DNA of 44,845 nt from Candidatus Peregrinibacteria bacterium (GTDB lineage Bacteria > Patescibacteriota > Gracilibacteria > Peribacterales > Peribacteraceae), in NCBI GenBank assembly GCA_016196295.1, contig JACPYA010000076.1, forward strand, positions 1 through 44,845, read 5' to 3'. Below, piece after piece: positions 1 to 7,449 of the stretch (positions are counted from its first letter, which is position 1; each line of letters starts with the position of its first letter). A program made the position numbers and the translations under genes. The notes below the pieces were generated by a model. It saw nothing but the letters and a program-made list of their open reading frames with translations. It did not search any database and was not told where the DNA came from.

Positions 1-539
1 GAACGTTCAACATCCGCAGTTCTTACATATAAGTTTTTTCTGTGGAACAAATTATAAGGTCGCTTGATGATGCAAGCTTGGGCGATTGCAAAAAAGGCGA
101 TTGCAAATTTGTACGCACTGTCCAAATGACGCATGTTTGAAAATGTGCGATCGATCCATCTGTTTTCTTCATTAGTAAAATAGATGTCAGGGAAAATGCG
201 CTCGATCAAATTCGTGTATTTGATTTCCCCATGTTCGGATACCAACCAGTTTACTTCTTCGTCTGAAAGCTTCTCTGTACTGTTTTCGATGAGAGCAGAT
301 GCCATCAAGTGATTGAACTGCAAATAATCGTTATAAGTTACCTGCCTGCCTTCCTGTTTCAGACGATACGCAACGGCACCTGTGCCTCCAAATACGTCCA
401 AACATGTATGAAAATCTAAATTGGAAATTTGATGCCAAATCCAATCGAGTAATTTTGCCTTGCTACCTTGGTATCTTGTTTGTGGAAAAATCGGTTTAAT
501 TGCGATGGCTTCTGCCGGAAACAACGTTAGATTTGCCAC
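1..539 (-). CDS. D12-class DNA adenine-N6 methyltransferase, N-terminal part (runs off the left edge)
   Basis: The minus-strand frame reads without a stop from a GTG at 539 to the window edge (179 residues). It contains YQGSK (23-27), typical of the amino end of D12-class adenine methylases, then LDVFGGTG (47-54), the SAM-binding motif I, and NDY (70-72). By family it should methylate adenine N6 in a short DNA target. The catalytic DPPY motif would lie beyond the edge and is not seen. GTG was chosen because a perfect TATAAT sits 6 nt upstream, the pattern shared by many genes here. The frame stays open further upstream (to about 719) without a Met, and a second frame there is also open, so the 5' side may hold the tail of a lost partner gene. 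The more A+T-rich DNA and the nearby scar suggest transfer. Confidence 0.8.
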   Translation of the reverse strand, partial: MANLTLFPAEAIAIKPIFPQTRYQGSKAKLLDWIWHQISNLDFHTCLDVFGGTGAVAYRLKQEGRQVTYNDYLQFNHLMASALIENSTEKLSDEEVNWLVSEHGEIKYTNLIERIFPDIYFTNEENRWIDRTFSNMRHLDSAYKFAIAFFAIAQACIIKRPYNLFHRKNLYVRTADVER

Positions 540-545
540 TTCCGA

Positions 546-551
546 ATTATA
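546..551 (-). promoter_or_regulatory. -10 box of the methyltransferase gene
   Basis: Exact TATAAT on the minus strand with 6 nt (tcggaa) before the GTG start. A transcript starting about 7 nt downstream would begin at or next to the start codon, so the mRNA would be leaderless (inference). Confidence 0.6.
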
Positions 552-680
552 GTGCTGAATGGGGAATATGCCAATTTTTGATCCACCGACCGTCTTGCCC
601 AAAAGCTGCTCAATAATTCTCCTCGAATTCCCTTGCCAGGATTCAAAATCAAAAGTTCTATTCCCTCCTGTTCTGCCATC

Positions 681-711
681 CGGCTTCGTCCGCCTTCGGC
701 GGACTACGCCG
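681..711 (-). repeat. REP-like palindrome, copy 1
   Basis: Read on the minus strand: CGGC-GTAG-TCCGCC-GAA-GGCGGA-CGAAG-CCG. It has a 7-bp inner stem, a 4-bp outer stem and a conserved asymmetric internal loop. It shares the GTAG-TCC...GGA-CGAAG frame with copies at 9382, 10715 and 16211. Confidence 0.75.
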
Positions 712-900
712 AGATTGGCTTTCATGTGCAATTTTTCGGGGTTCGACAAAGCCTCGGCGAAGTTCCCAGAGGAACGGAGCCGGGTTCCCCGTGGGGCTGC
801 CACGTAAAAACGCTCGCAGTGCGCTGCTCGCGTTCACATGGCGCTGCCGCGAGCTTGCGCGAGAAAAACATATAAGCGCACGAGAAGCTTTTCTACTTGG
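712..900. other. Gene-free stretch rich in small palindromes (insertion scar)
   Basis: No convincing protein is encoded here. The stretch holds short hairpins such as GTTCC-CAGA-GGAAC (about 768-781), GGTTCCCCGTGGGGC and CGCGAGCTTGCGCG. They resemble the hairpins in the 9.1-9.8 kb and 16.2-16.4 kb repeat islands. It separates the methyltransferase side from the stump of the DsrE-like gene. Confidence 0.5.
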
Positions 901-906
901 CCCGTG

Positions 907-969
907 AAGCCGCAGCGCGTTCCACACATGCTCCGGCGCGTTCGATTGCAGGATGATGCCGAGTTTCAT
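907..969 (-). pseudogene. Truncated DsrE-family gene (5' stump)
   Basis: An ATG at 969 starts MKLGIILQSN followed by APEHVWNALRL, which matches the conserved amino end of DsrE/DsrF-like sulfur-relay or peroxiredoxin-like proteins (typically MKLGI..SNDPE.VWNA.R). After about 21 residues the resemblance stops and the frame runs into palindromic repeat DNA. The start lies 6 bp after the stop of the SHOCT gene, as expected for the next gene of the same operon. The remaining 100 or so residues of a normal DsrE protein are missing. This is best read as an operon end cut off by a rearrangement near 900-907. Confidence 0.6.
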
Positions 970-975
970 GTGTGA

Positions 976-1677
976 TCAGGAGAGATCCTTCTTGCGCTCA
1001 TCGAACTCTTTCTTGTCGATCTCCCCCTTGGCGTAGCGCTCTTTCAGGATGTCGAGCGCGGAGTTTCCTCCCGCCGTACCGGAGGTGCGCGAGATCCATT
1101 TCACGAGCGCGACGATCCCGGCGATGATGAGCACCCACCAGAGGAGCATGAAGAGGAAGCCGAAGGGCGCGAAGCCCGATCCAAATCCCATCATGGATGA
1201 CATCGTATCAGGAGCAGTGCCGTTTGACCACCCTCCCATCATCGGGAATGCATTGTTCCAGCCTCCCCCCATCATGCCGTTGCCCATCATCATCCCCATC
1301 ATGGGCATCATCATTCCCGCGTTCCCCATAGGAAGCGTCCCGTCCCCTCCGCATCCGCTCATGCGCTTTCCCATGACGATGTGCATCTGTTCTTCGCCCT
1401 CCTCGCCCATCATCCGCGTCATCATGGTGTTCATTGCCTCGTGGGCGTCGCCCGTCATCTCTCCCATAAAATACTCACCCAGCATAGCGAACTGCTCGTC
1501 AGTGAGATCCTTGCACCCTACTTCCTTCCGTTCCATCTTCTGCCAGATTTCTTTCCCCTCCGCTTCCTCGCGTGCGGTGTGATCATCGGAAGGCATGCCG
1601 CCCGTTTCCTGCGCGAAGGCGATGGGCGAGAGGAAAAGTGTGCCGGTGATGAGCGCGACGGAGAGGCGGTGGAGCAT
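976..1677 (-). CDS. Secreted/membrane Met-rich protein with C-terminal SHOCT domain
   Basis: 233 residues. Residues 1-22 form a signal peptide (cleavage probably after AFA). Residues 40-110 are charged, with Cys55 and Cys109. Residues 117-150 are rich in Met, Gly and Asn. One membrane helix spans about 173-194. The tail from 206 (LDILKERYAKGEIDKKEF) is a SHOCT domain, a short helical oligomerisation module common at the end of small membrane proteins. Met-rich extracytoplasmic segments often bind Cu(I), which fits the metal-related neighbours, but metal binding here is inference. The leader is C/U-rich (1678-1693), with TATAAT at 1701-1706. DUF302 is divergent; the DsrE stump follows. Confidence 0.75.
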   Translation of the reverse strand: MLHRLSVALITGTLFLSPIAFAQETGGMPSDDHTAREEAEGKEIWQKMERKEVGCKDLTDEQFAMLGEYFMGEMTGDAHEAMNTMMTRMMGEEGEEQMHIVMGKRMSGCGGDGTLPMGNAGMMMPMMGMMMGNGMMGGGWNNAFPMMGGWSNGTAPDTMSSMMGFGSGFAPFGFLFMLLWWVLIIAGIVALVKWISRTSGTAGGNSALDILKERYAKGEIDKKEFDERKKDLS

Positions 1678-1700
1678 AGTGTGAGGGGGAAATATCTGGC

Positions 1701-1706
1701 ATTATA
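1701..1706 (-). promoter_or_regulatory. Divergent promoter core between the SHOCT and DUF302 genes
   Basis: On the minus strand this is an exact TATAAT, 23 nt before the SHOCT start, leaving a short C/U-rich leader. On the plus strand the same bases give a TATA-like element 5 nt before the DUF302 ATG at 1712. Both genes may share this core. Confidence 0.5.
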
Positions 1707-1711
1707 CGCCC

Positions 1712-2101
1712 ATGGATTTCGAGTACACGGTCATCACGGGCAAAGACTTCGCTGCCGCGCTCGCGAACGTGCAGGAGGAGATCGCGAAGGCTGGAATGCG
1801 CGTCCTTCACGTCCACGACGTGCAGGCGACCCTTGCGGAGAAGGGCATCCAGCGCGATCCGTACAGGATCGTGGAGTTCTGCAACGCGAAGTACGCGAGC
1901 GAGTTCCTTCGCGCCGACCCCAAGATCGGTCTCTGCATGCCCTGCAAGATCAACGTGTACGTCCATGAAGGGAAAGTTCTTCTCTCCGGCATGCGTCCCA
2001 TCGTCCTCCCGCAGTTCTTCCCGCACGTCGATCTGGGCGATATGCCGCAGGAAGTCGATGCCGTCGTGCGGTCGATCATCGACAAGGCGAAGGGGGAATG
2101 A
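1712..2101 (+). CDS. DUF302 domain protein
   Basis: 129 residues, cytoplasmic, no signal peptide. The fold-defining segment runs from VIVEFCNAKYAS-like residues (52-63; here YRIVEFCNAKYAS) to IGLCMPCKINVY (72-83), with Cys57, Cys75 and Cys78. The CxxC and the following strand are the DUF302 hallmark. The biochemical role of the family is unknown. It is often found next to thiol, sulfide and heavy-metal resistance genes, which fits this island. It is the only plus-strand gene in the island. Its leader is only a few bases long, so it may be leaderless. Confidence 0.8.
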   Translation: MDFEYTVITGKDFAAALANVQEEIAKAGMRVLHVHDVQATLAEKGIQRDPYRIVEFCNAKYASEFLRADPKIGLCMPCKINVYVHEGKVLLSGMRPIVLPQFFPHVDLGDMPQEVDAVVRSIIDKAKGE

Positions 2102-2128
2102 GAGGAGGGGTAAGGCAAGATGCTGGGG

Positions 2129-2845
2129 TTACATATAACGTTCGGTGTGAATATTCTGCTCCGGGATACCGAGTATATGGCAGAGATTCTGCACGTTGTT
2201 GACCATCTCGGTCGCCCCGCAGATGTAGACGCTCACGTTGGAAGGATCCTTTACTATACGTCGGATTCTCTCCTGCACCGATCCGGTTTCCACGTGCCAA
2301 TCGGGCTCACCGCTGAGGAAGGAAGCATGGGCGTGAAGATTTGGATATTCCGCTTCCAGCGCTTTCCATTGGTCCTCCCAAAAGAAATCCCGTCTCTTTA
2401 CGACGCCGGCGATGAGATGCATCGGACGGGTGTCATGCGATTCTTCGAGCGACCAGAGAATGTGCGAACGGAACGGCGCAATCCCCGTCCCTGTCGCGAT
2501 GAAGAGATACGGCTTATCGGTCTTCCGATCCAGCAGGAGTGCGCCGAACGGTCCCTTGAACGAGATAGTCATGCCGGGTTCCACCCTCTCTTCTATCCAC
2601 ATACTCGCTCTCCCGCGCGGGACAAGTTTGATGACGAAGAGGAGATCCTCTTCGGAGGGGGCGGAAGCGATGGAGTACGCACGCGTTTGCACGTCCTGCG
2701 GATTCCCCGATGCGGGCACGTCGAACAGCACGAACTGCCCCGGCAGGAATGTGAATCCTTCCGGTTTCTGCAAGCGGAGTTCGTACACGCCGGGAGCGAT
2801 GAGCCGCTTGTTGAGGCAGCGAGCGAAGAATGCGGGAATGGACAT
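2129..2845 (-). CDS. Ferredoxin/flavodoxin-NADP+ reductase-like FAD oxidoreductase
   Basis: 238 residues from the ATG at 2845; the frame upstream is a shadow of the next gene. FAD-binding RAYSIAS spans 55-61. GPFG is at 98-101. The NAD(P)-binding ATGTGIAPFRS is at 117-127 and the C-terminal VYICGATEMVNNV at 206-218. This is the classic ferredoxin-NADP reductase fold without an extra iron-sulfur domain. It should transfer hydride electrons between NAD(P)H and a one-electron carrier. The two flavodoxin-like genes at 4554 and 5039 in the same transcription unit are the obvious partners (inference). The start lies 17 bp after the stop of the upstream membrane protein gene. Confidence 0.85.
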   Translation of the reverse strand: MSIPAFFARCLNKRLIAPGVYELRLQKPEGFTFLPGQFVLFDVPASGNPQDVQTRAYSIASAPSEEDLLFVIKLVPRGRASMWIEERVEPGMTISFKGPFGALLLDRKTDKPYLFIATGTGIAPFRSHILWSLEESHDTRPMHLIAGVVKRRDFFWEDQWKALEAEYPNLHAHASFLSGEPDWHVETGSVQERIRRIVKDPSNVSVYICGATEMVNNVQNLCHILGIPEQNIHTERYM

Positions 2846-2862
2846 AGGTCGCGGAGGGGATG

Positions 2863-3120
2863 TCACTCGCTCATCCTGTTCCAGATCACGCTGAACGCCC
2901 AGCCGACGACATACCCGGTCACGAATGTCACGACGATGAGGCCGACGGCAAGCACCAGCGAAAATTGCCCGACCGTGTACGGCGGAGTGATGAAATGCAA
3001 CCGGAACACCCGATCGATCACGAACTGCGCCCACCCGGCGAGGACGAGCAAGGACCAGAGGAGATGCCAAGCAGCGATCGTGCCGCCGAGCGCGAGGCCG
3101 GTTTTGTGGGGATTGATCAT
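2863..3120 (-). CDS. Small membrane protein, function unknown
   Basis: 85 residues with two clear membrane helices, about 10-32 (after a short charged start) and 50-75, and a C-terminal NRMSE tail. I do not recognise the family. It lies between the SDR and reductase genes on the same strand. The mRNA leader is C/U-rich (3121-3150), as for most genes of this island. The architecture resembles the 95-residue protein at 5610. Confidence 0.65.
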   Translation of the reverse strand: MINPHKTGLALGGTIAAWHLLWSLLVLAGWAQFVIDRVFRLHFITPPYTVGQFSLVLAVGLIVVTFVTGYVVGWAFSVIWNRMSE

Positions 3121-3165
3121 GGAATGGAAGGGGAAAGAAATGAAAATAAGAAATGGAGTACGCGT

Positions 3166-3933
3166 TCATGCGGCAAGCCAGCCGCCATCGACGTAGAGCG
3201 TCGCACCCGTGACGTAGCTGGCTTCTTCGGATGCGAGGAAGACGACGGCTGCGGAGATTTCTTCGGGCTTTCCCAACCTCTTGAGCGGGATGTGAGCGAG
3301 TGTGGCCTGCATCGCTTTCTTGGACATGTGTGCGGCATCCACCATCGGTGTATCAATTGCGCCGGGGGCGATAGCGTTTACGGTGATCCCATACTCCGCC
3401 CATTCATCCGCGAGCGTCTCCGTCATTCCAAGGATTCCGCCCTTTGAAGCTGTGTAGTGGGCAGCGCCTGAGAATCCAATGCCTGCTCCGCCGGAGGCGA
3501 TAGAAGAGATGTTGATGATGCGGCCCCAATTGTTCTTCTTCATCTCCTTCGCGGCTCTCTGGGCGCAGAAGAACTGTCCTCGAAGGTTGATGGAGAGCAT
3601 TTCATCCCACTCAGCTTCGGTGATATCCAGCGCGGGCTTCGGCTTGAAGATTCCCGCGTTGTTCACAAGGATATCGATACGTCCAAAGCGCTTCATGACT
3701 TTGTCGAAGATCACATCGATTTGCTCTTTCTTCGAAACATCCATCGCGTAGGCGTACGATTCGCCGCCCTGCGAGCCGATCTCTTCTGCGACGCGGTCGC
3801 AATCGCCCTCCTTTCTTCCGGTGAGGATGACTTTCGCGCCTTGTGAAGCGAGAGACAGCGCATCCATGCGGCCCATGCCGCTGCCGCTGCCCGTGATGAG
3901 TGCCACTTTACCGTAGAGGTTGAACATGGTCAT
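3166..3933 (-). CDS. Short-chain dehydrogenase/reductase (SDR)
   Basis: 255 residues, the classical SDR length. Cofactor motif TGSGSGMG spans 14-21 and the structural NNAG is at 91-94. The catalytic triad is Ser (143/144), Tyr160 and Lys164 (YTASK). Arg40 after the second strand suggests NADP(H) preference. The C-terminal YVTGATLYVDGGW is typical of FabG-like enzymes. The substrate cannot be inferred. An 18-nt uninterrupted pyrimidine tract precedes the ATG in the mRNA. A second Met two codons later is an alternative start. Confidence 0.9.
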   Translation of the reverse strand: MTMFNLYGKVALITGSGSGMGRMDALSLASQGAKVILTGRKEGDCDRVAEEIGSQGGESYAYAMDVSKKEQIDVIFDKVMKRFGRIDILVNNAGIFKPKPALDITEAEWDEMLSINLRGQFFCAQRAAKEMKKNNWGRIINISSIASGGAGIGFSGAAHYTASKGGILGMTETLADEWAEYGITVNAIAPGAIDTPMVDAAHMSKKAMQATLAHIPLKRLGKPEEISAAVVFLASEEASYVTGATLYVDGGWLAA

Positions 3934-3951
3934 AGGAGGAAGGAGAAAGAA
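3934..3951 (-). promoter_or_regulatory. Pure pyrimidine tract before the SDR start
   Basis: Eighteen consecutive C/U in the mRNA end directly at the AUG. It is complementary in character to a Shine-Dalgarno sequence, so it cannot pair with the 16S tail. It may be a non-SD ribosome-recruiting element (inference). Confidence 0.5.
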
Positions 3952-4557
3952 TTAACAACCGAATTGCCCCTCGGTGCAGGGAGTGGTGGACGGCGTACCT
4001 TTGAAAGAGCCGGGTTCCTTGCCGGATGCGACGTACTCCTCAACGTTCGTCCGGCTCCACTCATGCTCGTGATTCCAGAGCGTCCAGAAGTGCCGCCACT
4101 CATTCCAGCCGATGCCGAGGTGCTGAACGTAGATCCCGTGCTCCGTGAGCATCTGCCCGATCTTCCGGCCCGTCATGCAGGGCATGGAATAGCAGTACAC
4201 GATGATGTTTTTGTCCTTCGGGAATTCTCGGAAAGCAGCAACGATCCTGTCTACCGCGCCGTAGTCCGACGTATCTCTGTCCTTGTAGGCGGGGATGCTG
4301 ACCGCTCCGACGATGTGCTCCTTCTCATACTCTTCCTGGCTTCGCAGATCGACGAGGATGAAGTCCTGCGCCCCTTCCGCAATCTTTTTGCGGATGCTGT
4401 GGGGGCTCACATGGACGGCATTCTCGGTGTCGTAGAATTCACGGATGAGCGCTTCCTTGCTCGGCTGGTAGGTCAATATCGAGAGATATCCTCCGCCAAC
4501 CCCGGCGAGGAGTGAAAATGGGAGCATGAGCACGATGACTGTGGTGACGGGTTTCAT
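3952..4557 (-). CDS. Membrane-anchored rhodanese-domain protein
   Basis: 201 residues from the ATG at 4557. Residues 5-30 are a signal anchor facing the periplasm. The rhodanese fold runs about 48-165: LVDLRSQEEYEKEHIVGA is the usual first half, and CMTGRK (127-132) is the CxxGxx active-site loop with catalytic Cys127. The family moves sulfane sulfur as a Cys persulfide. The tail has several Cys residues. The ATG overlaps the stop of the upstream flavodoxin gene (ATGA), so the two are probably translationally coupled. The context suggests sulfur or thiol handling at the envelope. Confidence 0.8.
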   Translation of the reverse strand: MKPVTTVIVLMLPFSLLAGVGGGYLSILTYQPSKEALIREFYDTENAVHVSPHSIRKKIAEGAQDFILVDLRSQEEYEKEHIVGAVSIPAYKDRDTSDYGAVDRIVAAFREFPKDKNIIVYCYSMPCMTGRKIGQMLTEHGIYVQHLGIGWNEWRHFWTLWNHEHEWSRTNVEEYVASGKEPGSFKGTPSTTPCTEGQFGC

Positions 4558-5030
4558 GGGAGTGAAAGGGTGAGGGAGGAGAGGAGTTTCTTGCCCCACT
4601 TGTGGATTTTTTCTTCCTGCCCGTAGGGCTCGTTCACGATGACGAGTGGCGGGAGGAGCTGCTTGCCGTTGTGGGTGCGCAGAAACCGCTGGAAGTGCTC
4701 GGTGCAGCGGGTCGTGAAGTAGTAGCGGTCATCTCCGAGGCTGACGAATGCAAGAGGCTTGCCGTGAAGATCTGCATCTGCAGCCCGCTCAAGGAGAAGT
4801 GCATACATGTGCGGATTGAGCTGGCCCTCCGTGCCTCCCGTGTTCCACGTTCCGGAACCGAGGATGACGGCGTCGCCGCGCAGGAGATCGAGGCTCTCCG
4901 CCCTCTCCGCCCGCTGCACCTCGATCTTGAGATCGGGCGATTGCTCACGCAGGAATGTGGTGAGCGTGTCCACGACGTACTCGGTGTTGCCGCTCGTGGA
5001 AGCATAGATGATGTGGAGGGAAAGGGGCAT
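4554..5030 (-). CDS. Flavodoxin
   Basis: 158 residues from the ATG at 5030, the usual long-flavodoxin size. The FMN phosphate loop is STSGNTE (11-17) after strand IIYA. The flavin-flanking loops are GSGTWN (58-63) and SLGDDRYY (97-104). It should shuttle low-potential electrons, most simply with the reductase at 2129 (inference). Its stop overlaps the rhodanese start, and its start lies 8 bp after the stop of a second flavodoxin-like gene. All are on one strand in one apparent operon. Confidence 0.85.
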   Translation of the reverse strand: MPLSLHIIYASTSGNTEYVVDTLTTFLREQSPDLKIEVQRAERAESLDLLRGDAVILGSGTWNTGGTEGQLNPHMYALLLERAADADLHGKPLAFVSLGDDRYYFTTRCTEHFQRFLRTHNGKQLLPPLVIVNEPYGQEEKIHKWGKKLLSSLTLSLP

Positions 5031-5038
5031 GGATGCAT

Positions 5039-5560
5039 TCAGGTTGAGTGGAGTGGTTCTTCCACGATTGCAGGACGTTTGCGCAGATGCGCGGGTTTCA
5101 GTTGATGAAGAATGTGTGTGAGGAGCTTGTCCGCCCACAGGCGAATTTCTTTCTCATATGCATAGAGATCCTCGCCCGTGAGCAGCAAAGGATGAATGAA
5201 GAGCCGTCCGTTGTGCTGCTCGATGAACTGCCGGAACTCCGCATCAATTGCTTTCTCCGCATCTTCGCTCAGGCTGAGCCCGGCGAACGCCAGGAAACGT
5301 TCTTCAAGATCGATGTCCTTTGCCCGGTCGAGGAGCGCCTTCATGTCCGCATGGACGTGCTCTTCCCCATGCGCATCCGCCGCGACAAGCACGATCACGT
5401 CGCCCTGTAGAAGATGCTTTCGCGTCGCCGTCTGAGCCGATTGCTTGTTCACGACGATCCGCGCCGACTCCGGGGATGCCGTGAGCACTTCTGTCAGGGT
5501 GTCGGCCACGTGCTTCGCGTGGCCGCCGGTGGATGCGTAGATGATGTGGATGGATGGCAT
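5039..5560 (-). CDS. Divergent flavodoxin-like protein
   Basis: 173 residues. The amino end mirrors its neighbour (HIIYASTGGHAKHVADTL), with phosphate loop STGGHAK at 11-17. The second loop is degenerate (VAADAHGEEHVHAD in place of GSGTW), so aromatic stacking residues for the flavin are not evident. It looks like a tandem duplicate that has lost or altered flavin binding. It could instead use the His/Glu-rich loop for metal (speculation). Confidence 0.65.
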   Translation of the reverse strand: MPSIHIIYASTGGHAKHVADTLTEVLTASPESARIVVNKQSAQTATRKHLLQGDVIVLVAADAHGEEHVHADMKALLDRAKDIDLEERFLAFAGLSLSEDAEKAIDAEFRQFIEQHNGRLFIHPLLLTGEDLYAYEKEIRLWADKLLTHILHQLKPAHLRKRPAIVEEPLHST

Positions 5561-5609
5561 AGTCTGAAATTAAGAGAATCGGGAAAGATCAGACAGACGA
5601 TGACTCCGC

Positions 5610-5897
5610 TCAAGGAAACCACCGCTGGCAGTGATTGAGGCATGCCGCGAGAATCCATCCCGCGAGAAGACCGCCGATGTAACTAACGATGATCCCTGCG
5701 ATGAACGTAAGGAAGTTCAACCCCACGAATTCAGCATCTAGGAACAGGATTCGGAGGCCATTCATATGCAGTTCCTGCAAAGCGGGATTCGTGAGCAGGA
5801 AACCCCAGAGGAAGCAGACGACGAAACCGATGCCAGAAACCAGGCCGACGGCGGGCCCCCAGTGCGCGAACCGGTAGGGTGAAGGTGAAGAGAACAT
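5610..5897 (-). CDS. Two-helix membrane protein (DUF5676-like)
   Basis: 95 residues from the ATG at 5897. The helices span about 13-35 and 58-88, with LNFLTFIAGIIVSYIGGLLAGW in two glycine-zipped halves. Layout and setting resemble small membrane proteins of copper-resistance clusters (DUF5676-like), but I am not certain of the family. The start was chosen where an almost pure pyrimidine tract of 37 nt ends. It follows the DUF2933 gene on the same strand. Confidence 0.55.
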   Translation of the reverse strand: MFSSPSPYRFAHWGPAVGLVSGIGFVVCFLWGFLLTNPALQELHMNGLRILFLDAEFVGLNFLTFIAGIIVSYIGGLLAGWILAACLNHCQRWFP

Positions 5898-5934
5898 GGG
5901 AAGAAGGAAAGAAATGGAAGAAGAAAGAATGAAA
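5898..5934 (-). promoter_or_regulatory. Long pyrimidine tract before the start at 5897
   Basis: 35 of 37 bases are C/U in the mRNA between the DUF2933 stop and the next AUG. It fills the entire intergenic gap. Confidence 0.5.
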
Positions 5935-6174
5935 TTACATGATGTGATGGGTATGCCCAGAGTCGTCATCCGAATTTTTCTTCCGGCTTCCATGCCCTTC
6001 ACGGTTTCCATGTCCTCCATGCATGCCGATCATCATCAGCGGACAGAGCAGGAGGAAGAAAAACGGCAAAATGGAGTACAGAGACTGCCACTGAGATGCG
6101 TAGGCGAAGATCAGGAGGACGATGAGTCCGGCGATGATGCAGTAGAGCCAGAAGGCGGGAATGGGAGATTTCAT
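5935..6174 (-). CDS. DUF2933-like small membrane protein
   Basis: 79 residues. Helices span about 8-25 and 33-49, and the end of the second helix carries CPLMMIGMHGGHG, the DUF2933 signature. A His/Asp-rich cytoplasmic tail ends in HTHHIM. The family is common in heavy-metal and copper islands; its function is not established. Cys and His near the membrane suggest metal contact (inference). The start lies 4 bp after the permease stop, so it is probably coupled. Confidence 0.7.
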   Translation of the reverse strand: MKSPIPAFWLYCIIAGLIVLLIFAYASQWQSLYSILPFFFLLLCPLMMIGMHGGHGNREGHGSRKKNSDDDSGHTHHIM

Positions 6175-6178
6175 GGTG

Positions 6179-7282
6179 CTATGTCACAGGAAATTGATTA
6201 AGCAGCCAGCCTAGCAGAACAACTTGAGGAACGGTCACGAGCGGAAGGAACAGCGGGATTTTCCAGGACTTCGTTGTTTCTCGGAGGATCAGGATCTCTG
6301 TGTAGTCCGTTGATACCCCTGTCATGAGGAACGCGAAGGAATTCCCGGCCGCCCCTGCACGGGTGAGGATGTCCGTTGCCACGGGCATCGATCCCTCGGA
6401 ACAGACCTCCAGAATCGTCGCGACGATGATGGTGAGGCCCAGTCCCGCGAGAGTTGGTCCAAAGAGCGTGCCGAACATTTCTGTTGGAATGATGGCACGA
6501 ACGAGCGCGGCGAGGATGATGCCGAAGAAGATCCACCGCATGATGAGACGCGATTCGAGGAGTCCAGTCTTGGCAACACTCTTCGTCCACGCTCGAGAAG
6601 GACGGAAGTGCCGCAACCCATCTTTCGCTTCCTTCCAGAACGAATACGTCGGAGGAATGGAGATGGCATTGGGATTCGGCGGCAGGATCTTCCGTCGAAC
6701 GAACATATCGAACAGGAGACCGGCAATCAGACCAACGGTCATGCTCAAGAGGACGAACACGAGCATCCATTGGAATCCCACGAGCTGCCAGAGGAGCAAC
6801 GTGAGGACAATCGAGTTCCACGGACTCGCAATGAGGAAGGCGACGACTTGTCCTACGCTGACGCCGCGCTCATAGAGCTTGCTTCCGACAAAGAGGATGC
6901 CGTGCGAGCAGAGATCGAGAAGGACTCCCGCGAAAACGGCGCGGAGCATGCCGCTGACCGTGCCGCTCCTTCCCATTGCAGAGATCACCATCTCGCGCGG
7001 AACCTGGCCCAACACCCCAACAAAGATCATGCCAACGAGGAGACTCCACCAGATCGTATGGATGAGTTCCACGATGCTCTCCGAAAACGTCGTGAGAGCG
7101 GGCGTTGCGAGCGCAACGGATGGAAGAAGGAAATAGGAGGCATAGGTGGCGATGAGCACGGCACTCGTTCCCCAGAGAAAATAATCCCTACGAACTTGTG
7201 CATGCGCTCCATGTTCATGGTTCTCACCATGTTCATGGGTTGCTCCTGCGGGCCGATGAGCGGAGAGAGCGCTGTTGGTCAT
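6179..7282 (-). CDS. Permease of the DUF318 / SO_0444 metal-efflux type
   Basis: 367 residues from the ATG at 7282. The first 30 residues are His-rich (HEHGENHEHGAHA), a likely metal sensor or chelator. Eight or so membrane helices follow, with family motifs DLCSHG in the first half and EVCSEGSMPVA in the second, giving an internal two-fold pattern. This protein class exports As(III), Zn or Cu-type ions or organo-metal compounds in characterised relatives. The actual ion here is unknown. It heads a tight group with the DUF2933 protein. Confidence 0.75.
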   Translation of the reverse strand: MTNSALSAHRPAGATHEHGENHEHGAHAQVRRDYFLWGTSAVLIATYASYFLLPSVALATPALTTFSESIVELIHTIWWSLLVGMIFVGVLGQVPREMVISAMGRSGTVSGMLRAVFAGVLLDLCSHGILFVGSKLYERGVSVGQVVAFLIASPWNSIVLTLLLWQLVGFQWMLVFVLLSMTVGLIAGLLFDMFVRRKILPPNPNAISIPPTYSFWKEAKDGLRHFRPSRAWTKSVAKTGLLESRLIMRWIFFGIILAALVRAIIPTEMFGTLFGPTLAGLGLTIIVATILEVCSEGSMPVATDILTRAGAAGNSFAFLMTGVSTDYTEILILRETTKSWKIPLFLPLVTVPQVVLLGWLLNQFPVT

Positions 7283-7293
7283 AGAGGCAAGAA

Positions 7294-7449
7294 TTACTGG
7301 GTATAGCCCCAGTCTCGAAGCCACTGATTCATCTGGTCAATTTCCCGTTGCTGCGCCGAAATGATGTCCCTCGCCATCTGCTTGATCTCCTCATGCTTGG
7401 CGGATGTCAGAGCCTTTCGGGCCATTTCGATCGCTCCCTGGGGAGGCAT
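7294..7449 (-). CDS. DUF305 remnant (C-terminal half only)
   Basis: 51 residues from the ATG at 7449. MPPQGAIEMARKAL aligns with the middle of DUF305 (normally M.PHHQGAI.MA), and the rest matches the C-terminal helix pair (EEIKQMARDIISAQQ). The amino half is absent, and the family's His-His pair reads Pro-Pro. It is either a decayed gene or a miniaturised protein. It keeps a perfect 22-nt pyrimidine leader that fills the gap to the gene upstream, which suggests it is still translated. Confidence 0.55.
   Translation of the reverse strand: MPPQGAIEMARKALTSAKHEEIKQMARDIISAQQREIDQMNQWLRDWGYTQ

Noticed and set aside
2847-3169. Longer start for the ferredoxin-NADP reductase-like gene (upstream Met at 3169)
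   Set aside because: The extra 108 residues are Arg/His-rich shadow of the membrane protein gene; homology begins at the Met at 2845.
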